Part shown: positions 59,623 through 64,000 of the stretch, piece after piece | Numbering within the stretch: position 1 is the stretch's first letter | Layout: each line of letters opens with the position of its first letter | DNA from: an uncultured Chloroflexota bacterium | GTDB lineage: Bacteria > Chloroflexota > Dehalococcoidia > CAUJGQ01 | Assembly: GCA_937879875.1 (NCBI GenBank) | Contig: CALFMN010000154.1 | Coordinates: 1-64,000, forward strand | Direction of reading: 5' to 3' | Length of the DNA: 64,000 nucleotides | Translations under genes and position numbers: made by a program | The notes under the pieces: model-generated | Databases searched by the model: none | Told to the model about the DNA's origin: nothing | What the model saw: only the letters and a program-made list of their open reading frames with translations

Positions 59623-59841
59623 GGGGCACCTAACCCTGACCTGGCTGAAGCCAGGTCTGTCCCTTCCCGACACAGGAAGGGTGGGTTCGAGGACAGACAA
59701 AGATTGGGAGACAATCCGTCTGCGCTTCCCACAAGGACACCGCCGCCCCGCCGTCGCACAGAGTATGGAGCGCTCCAGAAGTCCCTTCCCGCCTCGGGAA
59801 GGGACAGACTTCCCGCCAGGGAAGTCAGGGTTAGGTGCCCC
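59623..59841. repeat. Hairpin-tipped inverted-terminal repeat element, copy C
   Basis: Ends GGGGCACCTAACCCTG (59623-59638) and CAGGGTTAGGTGCCCC (59826-59841) are perfect inverted copies and identical to those of copy A. Left tip stem GACCTGGCT/AGCCAGGTC (59638-59657), right tip stem GACTTCCC/GGGAAGTC (59807-59826). The core again holds TCTGTCCCTTCCCGACACAGGAAGGG and CCCTTCCCGCCTCGGGAAGGGACAGA. It occupies the gap between two divergent genes (PPOX and the glycosylase). Confidence 0.85.
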
Positions 59842-59896
59842 GGCGGTGCTGCGGCGCAGTCGCGCACCGACGCCGCTCTCGGCTACAGTGGGCAGC

Positions 59897-60835
59897 ATGG
59901 ACACCGCCGCCGCTCCGCGCTCGCTGCGCTTGCTGCCTGGCCGGCCGTACGCATTCGACCACGCGCTCACCTACTTTACCCGCCGCGCCGGCGAGTTGGT
60001 CGATCGCGCCGAAGACGGCGTGTACCGGCGGTTGCTCGTGCTCACGCACGGGCCGGCGCTCGCAGAAGTCCGGCCCTGCGCGGATGGCAGTCTCACGCTT
60101 CTTCTGCGCGGAGCCGATGGCGGCGCCGCGCCGACCGAGACCGAGATCGAGGCGGCGGCCCGGACGTTGACCCGCACGCTCGGTCTGGACGACGATCTGG
60201 CAGGTTTCCGCGCCGCTGTCGCCGGCGATGCGCCGCTGGCCGGGCTGGTGCGGCGCTTCCCCGGCTTGCGCCTGATCAGCACGCCGTCGCCCTTCGAAGC
60301 GTTCGCCTGGGCGGTGCTGGGCCAGCAGATCAGTCTGCACGTTGCCTTTCGCCTGAAGGCCGCGCTGGTGCGGCGCTGCGGCACGACCGCGCTGATCAAC
60401 GGTGAAGCTTACTGGGCCTTTCCGACGGCGGAGCGGCTCGCCGCGGAAAACCCGGACGAGCTGGCCGCGCTCGGGCTCGGCCGGCGCAAGGCGGCGACGA
60501 TCGTGCATGTCGCGGGGCTCGTCGCCGGCGGCTCGCTCAAGCTCGACACACTCGGCTGCCTGCCGCTGGCCGAAGCCGAGCAGGAACTCGTCGCGCTGCA
60601 CGGCGTGGGACCGTGGACGGCGCGTTACACGCTGCTGCGCGGCCTGCGCGTGGCCGACGCCTGCCCGGTGAGCGACGGCGGCCTGATGGTGGCCTGCGGT
60701 TCGCTCTACGGCCTCGGCCGCAAGGCGAGCGTCGCCGAGGTCGCGGCGTTTTCGGAGCGCTGGCGGCCGTACCGGGGCTACGCTGCCTTCTATCTCTGGT
60801 TCATGCTCGCGCGGATGGGGAGGAGCGATGGCTAG
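59897..60835 (+). CDS. AlkA-like DNA-3-methyladenine glycosylase
   Basis: 312 residues of the HhH-GPD superfamily. The N-terminal beta part runs to about 115. The helical core has AFAWAVLGQQISLHVAFRL and the helix-hairpin-helix ELVALHGVGPWTARYTLLRG, followed by ADACPVSDGGL with the catalytic Asp. It removes alkylated bases from DNA. It begins with ATG at 59897 and overlaps the next gene by eight bases. Substrate range (AlkA versus other HhH glycosylases) is not fixed by the sequence. Confidence 0.9.
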   Translation: MDTAAAPRSLRLLPGRPYAFDHALTYFTRRAGELVDRAEDGVYRRLLVLTHGPALAEVRPCADGSLTLLLRGADGGAAPTETEIEAAARTLTRTLGLDDDLAGFRAAVAGDAPLAGLVRRFPGLRLISTPSPFEAFAWAVLGQQISLHVAFRLKAALVRRCGTTALINGEAYWAFPTAERLAAENPDELAALGLGRRKAATIVHVAGLVAGGSLKLDTLGCLPLAEAEQELVALHGVGPWTARYTLLRGLRVADACPVSDGGLMVACGSLYGLGRKASVAEVAAFSERWRPYRGYAAFYLWFMLARMGRSDG

Positions 60836-61952
60836 CCTTGCACCGCGATCGGACTTCGAGCTGCCCGACGGCCTGATTCATCTGGCGCCCGGCGGGGAGG
60901 CGCCGTCGCTGCGCTCACACCGCGCGGTGCTGGAACGCTACCTGGCCTGCAAAGGCACAGGACCGGCCGGCCAAACGGTGCGTAAGCAGACGGTTCAATC
61001 GGTGCGCGAACTGGCTGCCGCGTTGTTCGGTCTGTCCGGCGCCGAGGCGATCGCCTTTGTGCCCTCGGTCTCGGACGGCATGAACGCGCTTTCGCATGCG
61101 CTGCCGGTACAACCCGGCGACAACGTGGTGCTCGAAGACCGCGAGTTCGGCGCTGTGCTGTATCCCTGGCTGCATCTGGAGCGGCAGGGCGTCGAGGTGA
61201 GGCTGGTGCGCCAGCGCGACTGGGAGCCGGCGGAAAGCGCCTTTCGCGCCGCGATCGACGGCCGCACCCGCGCCGTAGCGGCAAGCCAGGTGAGCTTCCT
61301 CACCGGCCTGCATCACAACCTCGAAGCGCTGTCCGAGCTGGCACACGCGCGGGGCGCCTGGTTCGTGCTCGATGCCACGCACGCCGCCGGCGCGGTGCCC
61401 GTGCCGGGAGCACTTTGCGACTTCGTGCTCACCGCCTGCTACAAGTGGCTGCTCGGCTGGCACGGCGTGGCGCTGCTCGGCTGGAACCGCGAGCGTGTTC
61501 CCGACGTTGAGCCCGCGATCCTGGGCTGGAAGACGACCGCAGCCGTGCCGGATCGCGAGAATCCGAAGGGCTACATCCGCAGCGAGGACGCGACACGCTT
61601 CGAGATCGGCAATCCCAGCTACGCCGGCATCTTCGTGCTGGAGAACGCGCTGCGCTATCTGCGCGAGCTGGGCATCGAGCGCATCGCCGAGCATGACCGT
61701 GCGCTCAGCGGCGTGCTGAACCGCGCCCTGCGCGAGCTGGGGCTGGACGTGGCGACACCGCTTGACGCCGCGCACCGAGCGGGTAACACCTGCTTCTGGC
61801 ACGCGGAGCCTGAAGCGCTGGCGGCGAAGCTGGCCGAAGACGGCATCTGGGTGAACGGCAGCGACGGGCGCATCCGCATCGGCACGCACCTCTGGTGCAG
61901 CGAAACGGACGTGGAAGCGGCGGTGGCGGCGGTGGAACGGGCGCTCGCCTGA
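60828..61952 (+). CDS. Class-V aminotransferase (PLP-dependent)
   Basis: 374 residues. PLP-binding lysine is in LTACYKWLLGWHGVALL. The Asp-His pair is in FVLDATHAAGAVPV. Opening text (IHLAPGGEAPSLRSHRAVLE) and C-terminal HAEPEALAAKLAEDGIWVNG match the NifS/isopenicillin-epimerase-like group. It could be a cysteine desulfurase-like or epimerase-like enzyme; no persulfide cysteine loop is apparent, so desulfurase activity is doubtful. Its ATG lies inside the end of the glycosylase gene (8-base overlap). Confidence 0.88.
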   Translation: MASLAPRSDFELPDGLIHLAPGGEAPSLRSHRAVLERYLACKGTGPAGQTVRKQTVQSVRELAAALFGLSGAEAIAFVPSVSDGMNALSHALPVQPGDNVVLEDREFGAVLYPWLHLERQGVEVRLVRQRDWEPAESAFRAAIDGRTRAVAASQVSFLTGLHHNLEALSELAHARGAWFVLDATHAAGAVPVPGALCDFVLTACYKWLLGWHGVALLGWNRERVPDVEPAILGWKTTAAVPDRENPKGYIRSEDATRFEIGNPSYAGIFVLENALRYLRELGIERIAEHDRALSGVLNRALRELGLDVATPLDAAHRAGNTCFWHAEPEALAAKLAEDGIWVNGSDGRIRIGTHLWCSETDVEAAVAAVERALA

Positions 61953-62065
61953 CGCCGGCCCAGGCTGTGACCCGCCCTGGTGAAGGTCACGGCTGGCGCC
62001 GCGACGGGCGGTTCAATCTCGGTGCGTCACGCTGACGGCGGCCAGGCTCTTCCGCTCCAGAAAAT

Positions 62066-62098
62066 GCGAGAGGAGCGCCACCCCTGCGCTCCTCTCGC
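62066..62098 (-). terminator. Perfect 13-bp hairpin
   Basis: GCGAGAGGAGCGC (62066-62078), seven-base loop, GCGCTCCTCTCGC (62086-62098). On the minus strand it is followed by ATTTTCT, the form of an intrinsic terminator; on the plus strand no T-run follows, though it lies 114 bases past the aminotransferase stop. Confidence 0.6.
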
Positions 62099-62261
62099 GT
62101 GGCTGCGGTGATGCTTCGGTGCGCGGAGGACCGAACCCCGACCTCCGTGCCACACCCCCGACGCCGATGTCCGCGGCGGGCGACCGGGCTACTGCGCCCG
62201 CCGGTCCACTCGCAGCGTAGGTTACCCCGGGCAGGGGAACAGTCCGGCCGGCGGCGCATCG

Positions 62262-62284
62262 CCTGTCAGGAAAAACCTGACAGG
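62262..62284. repeat. Orphan CCTGTCAGG-aaaaa-CCTGACAGG palindrome
   Basis: Perfect 9-bp inverted repeat around five A. The first 18 bases match 15117-15134, in the VapB operator, with a single difference. No toxin-antitoxin gene is next to it here. Confidence 0.65.
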
Positions 62285-62645
62285 CAGGGGCGTGGCCCTC
62301 ATAGCGCCCTGTTCCACGCCTCACCAAAATCATCCTTGACTCCGGTGGACACTGCGGTCGACCAATGACCGCCTGCAGTGGGCCAGACCGGTTCAATCCG
62401 TCTCACGACCCATCCGCGCCCGACACCGCCTCTCTTGCCCACGACCGCGGCGTTGGCTATGCTCGGCCTCTGTGTGGCCATGCACCGGGCCGTCCGTACC
62501 GTCCACATTGAGCAGGATGCGTGACCGGCCGCCCCGCACAGCCGCGCTCGCGCATGTACAGGGCAGCCAGCGCCTCCCGCCAGCCGTTGGACGGTGTGGC
62601 GGTCCACAGGTCCCGACCTGCTCCAACCCTGATGCAGAATCCGGG

Positions 62646-63959
62646 CTAGCGTGTCGCGGCCGCGGGCACGAGTTCCCGTTCCCGGGGAAGTGTGCTGTGC
62701 CCGGTCAACTCGTCGCCTGCCGGAATCAGGCGGCTGCGCGTGCGGCGCAGGTAGAGCAGCGACGCCGCGATGCCGGCGATGCAGATGCCGCCCATCGTGG
62801 CGACCGTCGGCTGCACGCCGGTGCGCTGCGCCATGCTGCCGATGATGAAACTGCCGATCGGCGTGCTGCCGGCGAAGAGCAGCGTCTGAATGCTCATCAC
62901 GCGACCGCGCAACGGTGCGGGCGTGATCAGTTGCAGGCGGGCGCTGTTCGTGGCCGTGAAGATGCTGCTGCTCACGCCCAGCAGCACGAACAGCGGCGCG
63001 AGAGCCAGCCAACTGCTCGACAGGCCGATGGCGAAGAGGATCACGCTGAAGCAGGCCGCGCCGATCAGCAGCACGCGCCGCGTCGCCCGGCCGAGCCAGG
63101 CCACGGCCAGCGCCGCGACGACCGAGCCGGCCGCCATGCACGAGGTCAGCAGACCGTAGCCTACGGCGCTGGTATGTAGTACGAACTGTGCGATCAGCGG
63201 CGTAAACACCTGGAAGTTGTAGCCGAAGGTGCCGATCACGGCCATCGTGATCACGGCGAGACAGATATCGGGCGTCGTGACGGCGTAATGCAGCCCTTCA
63301 CCCACCTGCTTGATCATCGCCGCGCGCTTCGGCCGTTCGACCTTATAAAAGCGGTCTGGCTCCATCATCAGCAGGCCCGCCAGCACGGCGATGAAGCTGA
63401 CCGCGTTGAGGTAGAAGCACAGTGCCGTACCCAGCGTCGCCACGGTGAGTCCACCGAGGGCAGGGCCAACCAGCCGTGTCATCTGCAATTGCGACGAGTT
63501 GAGCGCGACCGCGTTGGGCACGTCCTTCGGCCCAACCATCTCCATCACGAAGGCCTGGCGGGCCGGCATGTCGAGCGCATTCGCCGTGCCCTGGACCGCG
63601 GCGAGCAGATAGATGACCGGCAGGTTGACGAGATGCGCCGAAGTCAGCACGGCGAGCACGACGGCCTGGACGGCCATGGTCGTCTGCGTGCCGATCAGCA
63701 AACGCTGCCGCTGCAACCGGTCGGCGACCACGCCGCCGAACAGCGAGAGCAGCAAGACCGGCAGGAACTGAAATGTAGACACCGCGCCGAGCGCCAGCGC
63801 CGAGTGCGTGCGGCTGAGCACGAACCAGGCGAGCGCCGTGGACTGCATCCAGGTGCCGACCTGGGAGATGAGCTGGCCGAAAAAGTAGAGGCGGTAGTTG
63901 CGAATGCGCAGTGAAGCCCAGGTGGCGCCGAGCGGCGGGCGTTCCCCGCCCACGCTCAT
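62646..63959 (-). CDS. MFS transporter (enterobactin-exporter-like)
   Basis: 437 residues with 12 predicted membrane helices. It opens LRIRNYRLYFFGQLISQVGT and has the MFS loop text FGGVVADRLQRQRLL (motif A-like) between helices 2 and 3. It belongs to the MFS_3 group that includes EntS and multidrug exporters. It should export a small organic molecule by proton antiport; the substrate is unknown. The ATG at 63959 overlaps the upstream gene's stop (ATGA), so the two are coupled. Confidence 0.9.
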   Translation of the reverse strand: MSVGGERPPLGATWASLRIRNYRLYFFGQLISQVGTWMQSTALAWFVLSRTHSALALGAVSTFQFLPVLLLSLFGGVVADRLQRQRLLIGTQTTMAVQAVVLAVLTSAHLVNLPVIYLLAAVQGTANALDMPARQAFVMEMVGPKDVPNAVALNSSQLQMTRLVGPALGGLTVATLGTALCFYLNAVSFIAVLAGLLMMEPDRFYKVERPKRAAMIKQVGEGLHYAVTTPDICLAVITMAVIGTFGYNFQVFTPLIAQFVLHTSAVGYGLLTSCMAAGSVVAALAVAWLGRATRRVLLIGAACFSVILFAIGLSSSWLALAPLFVLLGVSSSIFTATNSARLQLITPAPLRGRVMSIQTLLFAGSTPIGSFIIGSMAQRTGVQPTVATMGGICIAGIAASLLYLRRTRSRLIPAGDELTGHSTLPRERELVPAAATR

Positions 63960-64000
63960 GGCTGCGCCTCCGGCGGCTCGGCGTCGGACACGAGCGGCAG
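63956..64000 (-). CDS. C-terminal end of a gene running off the window
   Basis: Fourteen codons ending VSDAEPPEAQP then TGA at 63956-63958, overlapping the MFS start codon in ATGA. The GGAGG for the MFS gene lies inside it. The overlap suggests a real coupled gene upstream; MFS genes of this type are often preceded by a MarR-type regulator, but too little is visible to identify it. Confidence 0.4.
   Translation of the reverse strand: MPLVSDAEPPEAQP

Larger units (their letters stand above)
61953..62645. other. Intergenic region with two strong hairpins
   Basis: 693 bases between the aminotransferase and MFS genes, without a gene I trust. Both strands have open frames that look random. It carries a perfect 13-bp hairpin (62066-62098) and a palindrome shared with the TA operator (62262-62284). 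Some minus-strand frames after 62400 look vaguely like decayed coding sequence, but nothing identifiable. Confidence 0.5.

Noticed and set aside
30724..59841. CRISPR-like explanation of the repeated intergenic sequences
   Set aside because: Copies are kilobases apart, not tandem, have inverted ends and no spacers, and no cas gene is present.
62100..62220. tRNA-like G+C stems with a GGTTCGGTCC stretch on the minus strand
   Set aside because: I could not fold a T arm, anticodon arm and acceptor with matching lengths; no CCA end.
62393..62640. Possible decayed transposase on the minus strand
   Set aside because: Translations in neighbouring frames hint at coding character, but no catalytic motif or terminal repeat could be recognised.

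Overview
The window is 64 kb of very G+C-rich bacterial DNA with dense, short operons on both strands and no rRNA, tRNA, CRISPR array or intact transposase that I can see. The gene mix is F420/LLM-type oxidoreductase, Rv1747-like FHA-ABC transporters, FHA and Ser/Thr-kinase signalling, SnoaL-like and DinB-like proteins, amidohydrolases, cyclases and many SDRs. Together with the intergenic repeat style it suggests a soil or aquatic member of the Chloroflexota, or less likely a high-GC actinobacterium. That placement is inference; no marker gene in the window fixes it.

Layout. 0-3 kb: a small DNA-binding protein and a zinc-finger-like protein lie against a truncated methionine-synthase-like gene, which follows a thiamine-diphosphate enzyme. 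3-10.2 kb: a signalling and cell-surface locus. An FHA-winged-helix regulator, a transmembrane Ser/Thr kinase, a secreted fibronectin-III protein, a 62-residue protein and a lipoprotein lie on the minus strand. Two tiny proline-rich peptides with duplicated leaders diverge from them across a region carrying repeated TGACAG motifs. 10.3-16.9 kb: catabolic and defence genes, namely a diiron/MBL-fold protein facing a TetR regulator across a 28-bp palindrome, an amidohydrolase, a fluoroacetate-dehalogenase-like hydrolase, a VapBC-type toxin-antitoxin pair, an acetamidase/formamidase and a HAD phosphatase. 17-21 kb: an assimilatory sulfate cluster (DUF2292, TauE/SafE, CysH, CysC, Sat and a coupled 48-residue protein). 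21-25 kb: enoyl-CoA hydratase, LLM oxidoreductase, DinB protein, HxlR regulator and a membrane protein. 25.6-28.3 kb: a lower-G+C restriction-modification island (Vsr, C5-methyltransferase, BsuBI/PstI-type endonuclease) next to a beheaded adenylate-cyclase gene.

28.5-47 kb: a plant-type ketol-acid reductoisomerase, TetR, SDR genes, SnoaL-like proteins, a large LuxR-family ATPase regulator, an Uma2 protein, a kinase-like phosphotransferase, a PaiB-like flavin protein, a cyclase, an FAD oxidase and an APC permease. At least two genes here carry both a stop codon and a frameshift. 47.7-64 kb: a GAF-PAS-GGDEF-EAL protein whose EAL half looks degenerate, three consecutive FHA-FHA-ABC-membrane fusion transporters, a PPOX protein, an AlkA-like glycosylase overlapping a class-V aminotransferase, and an MFS exporter.

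The most unusual observations are a five-member intergenic repeat family (134-282 bp) and the kinase/FHA/small-peptide locus at 3-10 kb. The repeats share terminal inverted repeats and a common architecture, but each copy has different, internally complementary hairpin stems. The restriction system is also unusual in pairing a PstI-family nuclease with a cytosine-C5 methyltransferase and Vsr instead of the usual adenine methyltransferase.
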